From the NCBI GenBank assembly GCA_947646735.1, contig CANTFK010000899.1:310001-374000 (forward strand): a stretch of 64,000 nucleotides of DNA, in the 5' to 3' direction. Shown here one piece after another: positions 46,158 through 57,058 of the stretch. Below the pieces are notes generated by a model. The model searched no databases and was not told the origin of the DNA. It worked only from the letters and a program-made list of their open reading frames with translations. A program made the translations under genes and the position numbers. Source of the DNA: Peronospora farinosa. Taxonomy: Eukaryota; Oomycota; Peronosporomycetes; Peronosporales; Peronosporaceae. How positions within the stretch are numbered: the first letter of the stretch is position 1; every line of letters begins with the position of its first letter.

Positions 46158-47883
46158 ATGGAGTCAACTGCTGGTCTGTGCGAGCTCGAAGTGGATTCAA
46201 GCGACATCATCCACTTGATCCTGCAGTTTTTACGTGAGAACCGCCTATTTCATGCCATGCGTGCGTTACAGGAGGAATCTCAAGTGAGTCTCAATGCTGT
46301 CGAGTCGGTGGAGGCATTGGCCAGTGACATCTCACACGGTCGTTGGGACCTTGTACTGCAGCAGACAAAAGCTCTCGAATGCAGTGCCTCTGCCATGATG
46401 GACCTCTATGAGCTCGTGGCAATTGATATGATGGAAGTGCAAGAGAACGACGTGGCTGTGCAGCTGCTGCGCAATACGTCAGCGCTGGCTAAAATGAAAC
46501 AGACACAGCCAGAGCGCTATCTGCGGCTTGAAAAGCTGGCCCAAGGAGCAAATTTTGACCCTTTAGAAGCTTATATTGGCTCCAGTAAGCAAAAGCGACG
46601 AGATGAAGTTGCACAAGTTTTTTGCAGTGAATTGTCAACTGTGGAGCCATCTCGACTGCTGGTTCTACTGGGCCAGGCACTCAAATGGCAACAGCTCCAG
46701 GTAATAAGCTTGTAATGGTTTTATAGCTTGAAGGTGGTAAGATTGGAAATTGACGATGATTGTTGTAGGGCATGGTGGCTCCAGGAGAAGACTTGAATTT
46801 ATTTCGAGGCAAAGCTAAGGAAAAGGTGGTTGACCGCTCGGAAAAACTAGTGCGCAAACCGGCGGGCAAGATTAAGTTTAGCAAGACTTCGATGCCCCAA
46901 TGTGCGCAATTTAGTCGTGATGGGAGGATACTCGTGACGGGTGCAAAAGATGGATTTGTGGAGGTTTGGGATTTCGAAAAATGCAAACTACGAAAGGATC
47001 TTGACTACCAGGCGAAGGTACGGTGAATGCAGTTGTACGCAGGACGCTGGAGTTTTGTAGCTGAGGTACTATCTGCTCTCTTTTTGCTCTGAAGGATGAG
47101 TTCATGATGCACGATGTTAGTGTGACAGCACAAGCTTTTAGTCGAGATGGAGAATTGCTGGCAACAGGTAGCGAAGACGGTAACGTCAAAGTGTGGAAGG
47201 TTTCCACTGGAATGTGTCTACGTCGCTTTGACAAGGCGCACAGTCAGGGAATCCAAAGTATCGTGTTCTCACGGGATGGCACACAGCTGCTGACGGCTTC
47301 GTTTGATCATCTTGTTCGCATTCACGGTCTCAAGTCGGGTCAGACGCTCAAAGAGTTTCGTGGCCACCAAAGCTACGTCAACACAGCCTTCTTTTCGTCG
47401 GACGCCACCAGAGTCATTTCGACGTCGAGTGATGGAACGCTAAAGATCTGGAGCACCAAAACGGATGAGTGTCTTCACACTGTGCGGCCGCCTAGCGAGT
47501 CCTATACTGCAGAAATCGATGCCGTGAGTGCGTTGCTAGTGCCGAGCCCATCTGGGGCCAGGGACAGTATCGTTCTTTGCACGCGCACGAGCGACATGTA
47601 TCGTGTATCAATGGAAGGGGACGTAGTGTTGACGTACAGGGGAGATTCTCTCGATGAAAAGAAAGTTGGTAACTTTGTCGCTTGTACGCTGTCGATGCGT
47701 GGCAAATGGCTCTACGGCGTGACCGACAAGGGTTTTATCGTGAGCTTCGACACCGCAACGGGCGAACTCGAAACGTCAATGCAAATCTGCAACGCCGATG
47801 CATTTGGCATTACTCACCACCCGCACCGCAATCTTGTAGCTACGTATGGCAGTGACCGATACGTCAGATTATGGAAAGCGTGA
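46158..47883 (+). CDS. SMU1: SMU1, spliceosomal WD40 protein
   Basis: Three exons, 46158-46700, 46769-47017 and 47095-47883, splice in phase 0 and give 526 residues (human SMU1 has 513). Residues about 14-50 form a LisH helix pair ('IIHLILQFLRENRLFHAMRA'), followed by a CTLH-like helical region. From residue about 215 seven WD40 blades follow, for example 'CAQFSRDGRILVTGAKDGFV', 'GSEDGNVKVWKV', 'ISTSSDGTLKIW' and the final 'TYGSDRYVRLWKA'. SMU1 pairs with RED in the spliceosomal B complex and affects splice-site choice. The gene has one of the cleanest models in the window. Confidence 0.95.
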
Positions 47884-48143
47884 TGCAGCGAAAACTCAAT
47901 CCAAAAGATTTGCTCTGTGTCAGTCGCCAACTTTAATGTGGCATGCCAGACCTCTTCATCTTCGCTGACGTTGCCTTTTCAATTACCGCGGGAACTCACG
48001 TGTCAACGCCGAGAAGGCATCGGCGCGCGATGATGTTATAAACCTTTCTTGTAAGCTTTTCTGCGCAATCAATGTGTCTGAAGTACAAATGAGCGTATCA
48101 CGCACTCACATAGTAATCCTGGAGGATTGTCGTGTATGGTAAT

Positions 48144-49829
48144 CTAGTGTTTCGTGCCTTTCTTAACCTTGCCTACCTTCTTACTACTCTTCGCCAGCTT
48201 TTCACGCTCTTCTTCTAGCGCAAGCTCTTCGCCGAGCTGGTATGGCGACCGAAAAGATGCTGAAATATCGCTGGATGCAGCTGTAGCGACGCCGTGTACG
48301 CGAGAGCCAAATCGGCGCTCAACACCTTCGTTCTCAGAGGTGTCCCAGAGCGCCAGCACACCCTTTGAGCCACCGACGCCGAGCATGAACGGCGAGTCTT
48401 GGTAAAAAGACAGCGTAAACAATTCACCCTGCACAGCACACAATAAATTGTTAGACGATCCTACAGCTTAATTTTCCACTGCATCAGCACAGCTACGTAC
48501 CACATTCATCTCCTTCGAAGTGACACACACAGGGGTGTTATCATTGAGGTCCCAGAGCTTAACTGTCTTGTCAACGCCAGCGGTTGCCATCAAGCCAGGC
48601 ACCTGAGCAGAGAAAGAAATTGCTGACACGGCGCTAGCGTGGGCGTCGAAACGGAACAACGGGGTTGAGCCATTAACTCGCACGTCAAAGCCCACAACGA
48701 CGCCGTCTTCTGCTGACGCCACGATGGTGCTCGGGTTGTGTGGCATCCATGCGATACTCTCCACTTCAGCACTTAGTTGGAACTTAGAAAAGGCATCAGG
48801 CTGACGGCCATCCAGCACCACAATTTTTCGATCAAACGAAGCACTAGCGAGCACAGTCGTTTCCGCTGGATTCCATCGCACGCTCTGCACCTTGTTACTG
48901 TGGTGCGCCATGGTATACAAACACTTTTGTGTCGTGATATCCCACACCTTAACCGTCGAGTCGGCGGAGCCACTTGCCAGCATGTTCCGGTGGCTGCTGT
49001 TCCAGTCCAGCGCCATGACGGAATCTTGGTGACTACCAGGTTGGAGAACTGTCTTGCAGTTCTTCCGTCGCTTCGACATCTTAGGCATGGCGACATCACG
49101 CAGCTTATCATCCTGTTCACCGCCCAGCGTCGCCGAGGGCTCCAGCACGTCCATCACATTGAGATCCCAGATCTCAATTCCTGGCTTGAACGTGCCCACG
49201 GCCACGAAGCTGCCATCCACAGGCCCCGTCCTCGGGTCCAGTGGCACCGGAGCGCAGTCCATCCAGGCCATGCACAGCGGGAAAGCTGGCAAGTTGATTT
49301 CATGGTGTACGTAGAGCGCGCCATTCTCATCGTCGTAGACTTGCACTTCGATGCTGCTAAAATCCTCCTCCGTATTAGCGACGAGGATAACACTGTCTGT
49401 AGGACGAATCTCCACGTCCTCTTTGTCTATCTCCAGTTCGTCGTCTTGGTCGTCATTCTCCTCGTCCTGCATGGCCTCGATGTCATCGTCACTGGACATG
49501 CCATCGACCTCGTCCTCCTCTTCGTCATCTTCGATCGCACCAGCACCAGCACCAATGTAGTTCTTGATAGCTGCATCATCATCCTCTTCATCATACTCAT
49601 TCATCTTGAACGAGGCCGGCAGTCCCCTGCTGTCCTTCTCGTCTTGGCTCTCCTGAACTTCAGCAGCGGCATCTTCCGCTTCCATAGCTTCTTCCATTGC
49701 GTTTTGTTCGTCCACCTCCTCTTCTAATGCGGCCTTAGACAGCATCTTCATTTCGTCATCGGTAAACTTCAGCTTTTCCGGGATACGACGCGATGCGCCT
49801 TTGGGAACCCATACGAGCGCAGAGATCAT
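48144..49829 (-). CDS. PWP1: PWP1, periodic tryptophan protein 1
   Basis: Two exons, 49829-48501 and 48428-48144, join in phase 0 across a 72-base intron and give 537 residues. The start 'MISALVWVPKGASRRIPEKL' is typical of PWP1. A long acidic region (residues about 30-150) precedes WD40 blades ('SVMALDWNSSHRNMLASGSA', 'VQSVRWNPAETTVLASASFD', 'LMATAGVDKTVKLWDLNDNT'). The Lys-rich C-terminus ends in KKGTKH. PWP1 is a nucleolar/chromatin protein needed for rRNA synthesis and 60S assembly. It converges on SMU1 with 260 bases between stops. A 316-codon frame on the opposite strand is only its shadow. Confidence 0.95.
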
Positions 49830-50951
49830 GGTTGATACACTCGGATGAATGGACGGTGACGTGTGATGTCCATCAATTTGAAAACTGTGCTATAGAATAT
49901 ATGTAAAGACTCCAAGAGCTGAGGAACAAAGTCGTGCAGCTTGAATTGGAAGTCCTGCACCCGTTTTTTAGTGCCCCACTTGATCGCCATATCAAACTTT
50001 TTGCAACCTCTGCATTCCCTCACGTAGCCTTGTACGTGTTGAGGACATCCGGGTTGCCTTTTTCCGAGTCTAGTTGCGTTAGGTGGTTCAAGTAATGAAC
50101 ATCGGGCTCTCAAAGGAATAGTCAGCTTTTTGGTCCAGCTTCAACGCGAAACCTCTTGCTGAGGTTTCTCAGAGCTGTTGCCGCTTCAGTATAGCATCGT
50201 TTCTTTCGTACTGGCGATCGTTTTTTCTGCACCTTGTTCAAAGGCATCGTCACTGTAATGAAAGGGCAAGGTCAAGTTTGGCTGGATCGACATTTAATGT
50301 AGTCGATTCTTCGCGCGGACATATTGCATGCAGTTTAATATCTAAGGTTGGGCGTCAATCACCACTACCTAAATCTTAGTACAGTTCTAGCTAGTGATTT
50401 TTCAAAAGAGCGAGAAAAGCTTCCTCGGTACTATAGAGTTCACTTTCCTAATACTGTAAGAATCCTACATGGCTCCAATAGAAAACACGGTTTGCTGGGA
50501 ACACTTATTTCACCACGTCCAAATACTCAGCAAATTAGACGATTGACCTTATAATCGCCGAGCTTTGAAGTTATGCCTTTGGAGTTTCGCTGAGAAAAAC
50601 TTTCTGCGTTTTGCACTTGAGGTTGTCACAGGATGAGTCCGTTACATCGTATTGACACTTATTTGAAGTGTCAATAAAAATATTATTTTGGCTAATAATA
50701 TTTGACAATACAGATCTTCCTCCAATAACTTTGTCCTCCATTAAGCTATAACGTCCGGTTAAAAATTTCTTGTCCACCGAGCTTTTATGGTATTAGTTAT
50801 AAGTTATAGTCAAGCAGGGCAACATAACTTCATAAAATAAGTACTTTTCTTGTATTTTGAACGAGAAATCTATTTCAACCAGATGTCAAGGGTACTTTGG
50901 GTATGGGTGCGCAGCGAAAAGTCCAGTTGAAGGTCGCAGGAGGACTCTATA
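49830..50951. other. No recognised gene between PWP1 and the gypsy LTR
   Basis: A short minus-strand frame at 49826-50113 overlaps the PWP1 start and has no known motif. The rest is AT-rich with many stops. The PWP1 promoter lies at the left end. Confidence 0.45.
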
Positions 50952-51462
50952 TGTAACGGGCGAAAAGTTACACGGCAGGCCCAAAAGGGGTACGAGATAC
51001 CTTAGGCCTGTGGCACATCAATGTGACCCACCCTCGTGAATGTAATATCCATGGATGGATTCACATTTAACGAGGATGACGCCAGTTGGGACTGGGCGTC
51101 ATGGTGACGCTTCAAACAGACGTCATAAGCGAGCTTAAATATAGTTAAGCTCGCTCGTAAGGATACGCATCCAAAGAGACGCGTATCCAGTTACTTTCTA
51201 TTAAATATAAGTCAGTCTTGAATTTACTACTATCGCCTACTGCGCACGAGAAGCTTAACAAGCTTCTGCGTAGGTACTTCTTAGTTGTTCGTTGCGCGGA
51301 TCGCTCTAAAAGTCCGGCAACAGTTTGGTTCGGCGCTTTAAGAGACCGACCAGTGCAACCACCATCGCACACGAAGGTAAGACGATATAACCGCTTCCTC
51401 GCGCTGCTTGATAGTGTGCCCGCGTAGTACGTGGCATCTTCTTTACGAAGCGCCCGTCTACA
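50952..51462 (+). repeat. LTR of Ty3/gypsy family A, copy 2
   Basis: It begins TGTAACGGG and ends GCCCGTCTACA, like the copy at 35131-35680. TGATAGCACTAGTAG follows two bases later, a slightly changed primer binding site. About 40 bases are missing relative to the first copy. No matching 3' LTR is present downstream in the window. Confidence 0.75.
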
Positions 51463-51510
51463 CTTGATAGCACTAGTAGTCCTTCCCACGACCCTTCTTT
51501 CTGAGCGTAC

Positions 51511-53290
51511 GTGTGTATACGGATGTCCCTCAACGTGAATTGGGGTAGTTTTACTCACCTCTTTCAACATCATAGGGAGGTGGCAGAGCGCTTCGTGCAG
51601 GGACTTGGTGAACAAACCCTGTCCAACCTCTCGCATTGTCCTCCTGAGCAACATGTTGCTCAGTTGGAGCAATTTGAAGCGTTTGTGCTCGGACAGCGTA
51701 GAAACGCGTCCTAGGTAAACAGACAAGCCACCGCTGAGTCCATCACTAAGACTCAGGATGAGCTTAGGCTTGAGCAGGCACGTAATGAGGCGCTCAACAG
51801 AACTGTTGATACGCTCTCTGCCCGGCCTGCTCAACCGAGGCCCATTCGGATGGACCCTCCGAAGTTCGATGGAACTAGCCCTCACACGATTGTTCACTGG
51901 ATATTAGCAGTTGAGCAATGCGGTATGGCGCAACTCATCGAAGACGACACCAGAATGGTGTCGTATGCCATGTCCAATTTGCGTGGCAAAGCGTCAGAGT
52001 GAGCATAATCTGCGCTGATTGGTAATGCTGATTCATTTCTATCATGGGCGATCTTTAAGTCAAAGATTCGCGCCATGTACCAGCCGCCTAACAACGAAGT
52101 ATTGCTTATGGCGCGCTTCTTTGGAGCACGACAGGCGAAACGCTCTCTGCAAGAATTTGTGCAGGAGATGCGTTCGCTGTCGGCGTCCATTAATGGGGAA
52201 CCGATACCAGAACGTATCAAGGTGGCCACGTTCATGAATGGACTTAGGCACGGCCCATCGCGTCAGGCCCTTTTTAGAAAGGTGCCAGCGACGATGGAAG
52301 AGGCAATTGACATTGCCTTAGCTGAGGAGCAATCCTACAACAGCGCCTCGTCGACAGCCTATAACAGGCCGTCGTCCGAGAAGTCTGATGCCACTCCTAT
52401 GGAGTTAGGTAATGCAGATGTTATCTGCTACAAGTGCGGCAAGCGAGGCCATATGATGGATCGCTGCTATGCTAAAGTTGCTGCTGGTGCTAAGGCAGCC
52501 AGCAAAAGGTCCCCCAAACCGAAGGGTGGTTCGAAGAACCGTGCACGTCGCACGGGTTCAGATTCGACCCCCGACAAGTCGGGGAATGCGGGAGCGCAGT
52601 AGAGGCGGTATGCCCTACTGTCGCGGACTCTGAAGCTACCCCTAAGTTCAGAGTGATCGAACAAATGGGTAGCATAGTCCCTGAGGTTCCGAAAGGTCGG
52701 ACCTCAACACTTTGGTCTATAGCGCTCGAGTACGAGGCTATGACCAAGTGATGACCCTTCTCGTGGATTCGGGTGCATCACAAAACTTTGTGAACCTCGC
52801 GGCTCTGAAAAAGAGACCGGCGAGTTATGAGTCGCTTTGCCAGGATGGCAAGCGAGAAGAGGCGATCGTTCATTTAGCGAACGGCGCGCTCGTAAAATCG
52901 GAGGGAGCTCAAGTTGAACTCGCCTTCAGCTTTAGTGACTTCTCTTGTAGAGAGAATCTTACATTGCTAGGTATGGAGAGCCCATATGACCTCATCCTAG
53001 GCATGCATAGGTTGGCTAAGCACCAACCATGGATTGACTGGCGTACACGTACAGTCGCTAACTCTACGCAGAACACCGAAAAGGATGTGCTACTGCGAGA
53101 GGCTGATGTGGCTGATGCTGCGTTAAACACAGCCGAGGGTGCGCTGACAGTATGTCATACGTCATTGGGTACTAATCAGCTTGCTGAGCCTGGTGTTGTT
53201 GGAAGTGTCCTTACAAAAAAATCAGGCTACAAAAAAAATTACACTTGCCCAATAAGTATTGCATACTTAACAGGTTCGTGTAACGTTTAG
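51511..53290 (+). pseudogene. Degraded Ty3/gypsy gag-protease, copy 2
   Basis: The gag starts 'MCIRMSLNVNWGSFTHL', runs into a stop at 51712-51714, and resumes with further stops near 52000. From 52075 to 52602 it is open and includes the capsid-like 'SLQEFVQEMRSLSASINGE' and a CCHC knuckle, CYKCGKRGHMMDRC. A second frame (52712-53290) encodes a retropepsin-like protease with an intact LLVDSGASQNFV motif and 'MESPYDLILGMHRLAKHQPW'. Similarity ends at about 53170. Reverse transcriptase, RNase H, integrase and the 3' LTR are all absent, so the copy cannot move on its own. Confidence 0.85.
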
Positions 53291-55667
53291 CCCATTATAG
53301 GTCGCAATCCTCGGGGAAGGCGGAGCGACCTCTGAGAAAGCGAATTGACTCTTGAGGAATTATCAGGGAGTGATCGATAGTACAGACACAAAAGATAGCT
53401 AGAATTATAAATTTCAATACATTTATTTTCTCATTTTTACAGCTCCTACCCACTAGCCTTAAACATATAATAACTATAATAGTAATCATATTATGCAGAC
53501 CTCTTAACTGCATGACACGTCATTTCATTAAATACTTAGTACTACCCTATCAGTTATCGAACCGGTATTATATATTTTCACTCACAATTAATAGCTCTTT
53601 TAGGGGCCAGTACTAAGAATACATTCTGTCGTTAATTAGCCCACATTCCCAAATTTGTCCAAATCTAATTGGTAAGAATATTTTTGGCCCTTTTTAGAAG
53701 CAGAAAGGGTCATCGATAATGATGGATACTTTACTCGTTAAACCACAATAAACCGCCTTGCATCGCCTCCACAGCTTGCATATGCATCCCTAGAACAAGC
53801 AAGAGCATCAGCAGAAGTAGATGTAGAAGCATTAGATTGAATTGCCCAAAAGGAAACTCCATAATCAAAATTTTAAAAAATGCGAACATCATGACAGAAG
53901 CGTTATTACTTTTTAGTTATATAACGCTACTTTTCTTCAAAATCGGCTATTTCTATAATCCTTTCGCTGCTAGAGCCTCATTGCCATGCTTGAAATGGCC
54001 AGTGAACGACTGCGCCTATACACATGTTGTAAACATGTGCGAGCCGCGGGTTATAGGACAGGCTCAGAGCGATTGAAGAGTGCTGAACCAGCTTTTACGA
54101 CGGCCATCAGCAGCTTTTGTCTATTGTCAGGATAAATTCATAAAAGGCGCGGCTATTACCAAGAGCAAACAGCCTGTTTTTGTTGGTGTGGTGTTGTTAG
54201 GAAAAGGCCTTTAGTCGTTTTAGAGGAGTCAAGCTGATATAGATCTATACCATGTTATAGTTTTGGGAGGCACTGATGGCTGATTGCCCAGTTCAGCGTT
54301 GATCGTGGTGCCGGACCGCATCAGCTGCGGATCAACAGCAAGAGCCGTTTCGCCTCTGATTTTGTTTTCTCGCAAAGCAATTTCGTACTCGCAGTTGTTG
54401 CACTTGTCAAATGAAAGCATAATTTTTGACGACACAATTGACGAGAAGATCTACAAAGCCGCGGTTGTCCTTATAGAGCCTGGTCGAAGCAATTTTTGAT
54501 GATATGATTCGACAAGACCCTGAAGAAGAGCTATTTGGATGTGAACAAAACGGCTTGCTTGGTTAAAAAAGGAAAGCAGTAATGCAAAATTTGGTGCTGC
54601 GGTGTGGAGCTTAGAAGAAAGTTCAAGGGTGTGTAGAATTGATGATCCTCTTATACTTCCATGCTAATGCTGCAATTGTACCGTCCTGAGCAGTGAGTGA
54701 CTTTGAGAATATAAAATGCGCTAATAAAGACTAGGTATCGACCGCTCTGTATTGAGAAGGAAGTGCTTGCGAGCTCCTTTACTGCTCAAACATGTCGTCA
54801 AACGAAAAGCCCATCCTATGGACGCTTGAAATATTTGAATTTTGGGACGGATAGTAATCGTAATCCGGCTATCTGGCGTCAATCCCGTGCACATCTTCGA
54901 GATTTAACCGAATCTAAGCCACATTATTCTACTTAACTGTATGTCCGACAAACGCGCTTCGTCAATTGGGCGCGGCCCAAAATTCCATTTGTGACACGGT
55001 CAATATGATTCACAAATATTCCAGTCATGATGAGCTGAATTTCGTCAATTTGCAGCGGCAATCTACTGTCGTACCTGACTTGGCGCTTTGTAATTAATTC
55101 GTCGCAGGCAGTGTCCGTCCCATTTTGATCACGCGCCTACGCAAGTTCAAGGGGAATTGAAGTCGCCCGCGCGCACCGTCTTCTTTCATCCCGTCGCTTG
55201 CATGAGGGAGCTGTTTGAACCTGGCCTTGGCAAGCCACTTCGCGAGATTTTTTTTGTTCAAATAAAATCTTGCTGTGTATACATCTGCTTCTTCGTTACA
55301 ATCGCGTCAAGCCTTCTTTTCTTCGGCCGCTTACGAAGGTTTCGGATACTACCATGCATAGTGATGATGGCGATCTATCACCGGCTGTCCTGTCCACGGC
55401 CCTGCCACGATCTTTCGTAAACTCGCTCTCTGTATCTATGTGCACGTCTCTGCATCAATTTGTTGCGCACGCAAGCGCCTCTTTCCCAACGGCCTTTGTC
55501 GGTTGTGAGTTCTTCCCAATCTGCTGTATTACTTTGCACATAGACCAAACGTTTGTCTTGGAATCGGATCTCCAGATATCGCTGGACCATTTCTCCTGTC
55601 CGTAAACCAACGCTCATTTCCTTTTTCATCCAGAAGTGCGTAAGCTCGACCTACAAACTACAGAGTG
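53291..55667. other. Gene-poor stretch before the effector
   Basis: This 2.4 kb has only short frames. The minus-strand frame 54229-54435 and its plus-strand shadow have protein-like composition and may be an old transposase relic, but I cannot name it. The effector promoter should lie in the last few hundred bases. Confidence 0.4.
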
Positions 55668-56297
55668 ATGCGTCTTCAATGCATCAATTTGCTTGCTGCA
55701 GCAATCGTCCTCGCCGGCACTGACATCTCGGCTGCTACCCATGTGAAGCCGAGTCAGGGAGGCAACGCATCTACAAATAGACTGTTAAGATCGGAGACTT
55801 CAGCGACTTCAGCAGACGTCGATGGTGAAGAGAGGGGGTTGTCTTCTTTTTTTGGCTCTCGATCGTCGAAGGCGAAACCTTTGGCAAATGTAATAGAATC
55901 TAGCGATGATACTGCTGCCGAGGCTGAAAAGTCATATAATCAAATTATCGATTATTTCAAAACGCGTACTGATAAGTTGAATTTGGAAACTTTCGTAAGG
56001 AAACATTTTAATAAATGGACTAATATGGTAACTAAGCACGGTACTGATCATAGCTACTATTATCCAAGAGCACCGAAACCATTTGACGCTGTACACGAAA
56101 GGTATGGTGAAGATGAAATGGTGAAAGTGGTGGACCCTGATAGTTATTTAGGAGCAGCCCTGATGAGTGTATGGTGGAAACATAGGTATAGCTTTGCCGA
56201 TGTCGTACAGATCGAGGATAGATTAGGAATTAAAAGAGGATGGCCCGAGGAGTACCAAAAATTTTTTTTAAAAAAAACAGAACATTACAATGATTAA
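55668..56297 (+). CDS. RXLR-EER secreted effector candidate
   Basis: The protein has 209 residues and no intron. The ATG at 55668 gives a hydrophobic signal peptide (residues 1-22). The host-targeting leader follows at the usual spacing: RLLR, a canonical RXLR, at residues 38-41 and EER at 54-56. After a Ser-rich linker, the C-terminal domain (about residues 75-209) is helical with several aromatic residues, including a Trp pair, and could contain a WY-type fold. Proteins with this leader are delivered into plant cells by oomycetes and modify host immunity. The target of this one cannot be told from sequence. The frame is intact. Its setting, gene-poor DNA next to a dead gypsy element, is typical for such genes. 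Confidence 0.85.
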   Translation: MRLQCINLLAAAIVLAGTDISAATHVKPSQGGNASTNRLLRSETSATSADVDGEERGLSSFFGSRSSKAKPLANVIESSDDTAAEAEKSYNQIIDYFKTRTDKLNLETFVRKHFNKWTNMVTKHGTDHSYYYPRAPKPFDAVHERYGEDEMVKVVDPDSYLGAALMSVWWKHRYSFADVVQIEDRLGIKRGWPEEYQKFFLKKTEHYND

Positions 56298-57058
56298 AGA
56301 ATGGAAGCAGATAGAGAAAATAATTGAAACCTAAAAATAAAATACCTATCGAGTAGCCATATTGCTGGCATATCGACTATTTGAGGTGTGCCATGTTTTA
56401 TTGTCACAAGTCCTTGTTTACATTTAGAATTCAGTAATGTCTTAGAGCCTTTGTGCAAAGCTAATGGTACGATTGACACGATGGTGTTGGCTTTCGCCGC
56501 GATGATCTTTGGATGCAACGACTATTGGAGTCTGTTGTACCTCCTTTAGAAGGAATTACAAAGGGAATAGCTTAGAATTGCATTACGTGACATTTATTCT
56601 ACAGACCTGCTGCAAATAGGACCTGCCGAGCCGAACTAATACATTGCAGCGCTGAGAGCGATACTAGTTCAGATGCAAGGCTCACCGTTTATTCAAAGCA
56701 ACGCATATTTGGCGCTCTCAACGGTGTTTAGTTGTGACGGGAGATACTTAGAAAGATCGCGTGGACTACAAGTGAGTACGTGTAGGCTGAGGCTGATAGT
56801 TATCATCTCGCCAGCATTGTGTACACGAAATATTGAAGCCATCAGCGTCGTTTGACTCCTCGACATTTTCTTCGCTCTTGCATTTGACAATATCCGTAAA
56901 GGTAGTGCCTGGGAATCGATGACGATTGTTCCACTCAAAAATTTCTTTGTTAAATCTGAAGCCAAAGTGTCGATGGGTACATTTACTGCAGAAAATGTAG
57001 CTCCTCGTCCCATTTTCTGGTGTGCACCACTCCAATCTCCGCTTGGCTAGGATCAACG
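56298..57058. other. No gene recognised
   Basis: Short frames only. This is the 3' flank of the effector gene and upstream sequence of the broken DUF2009 gene. Confidence 0.45.

Noticed and set aside
48777..49727. 316-codon plus-strand ORF
   Set aside because: It is antisense to PWP1, whose acidic and WD40 coding sequence is clear. The frame is a codon-bias shadow.
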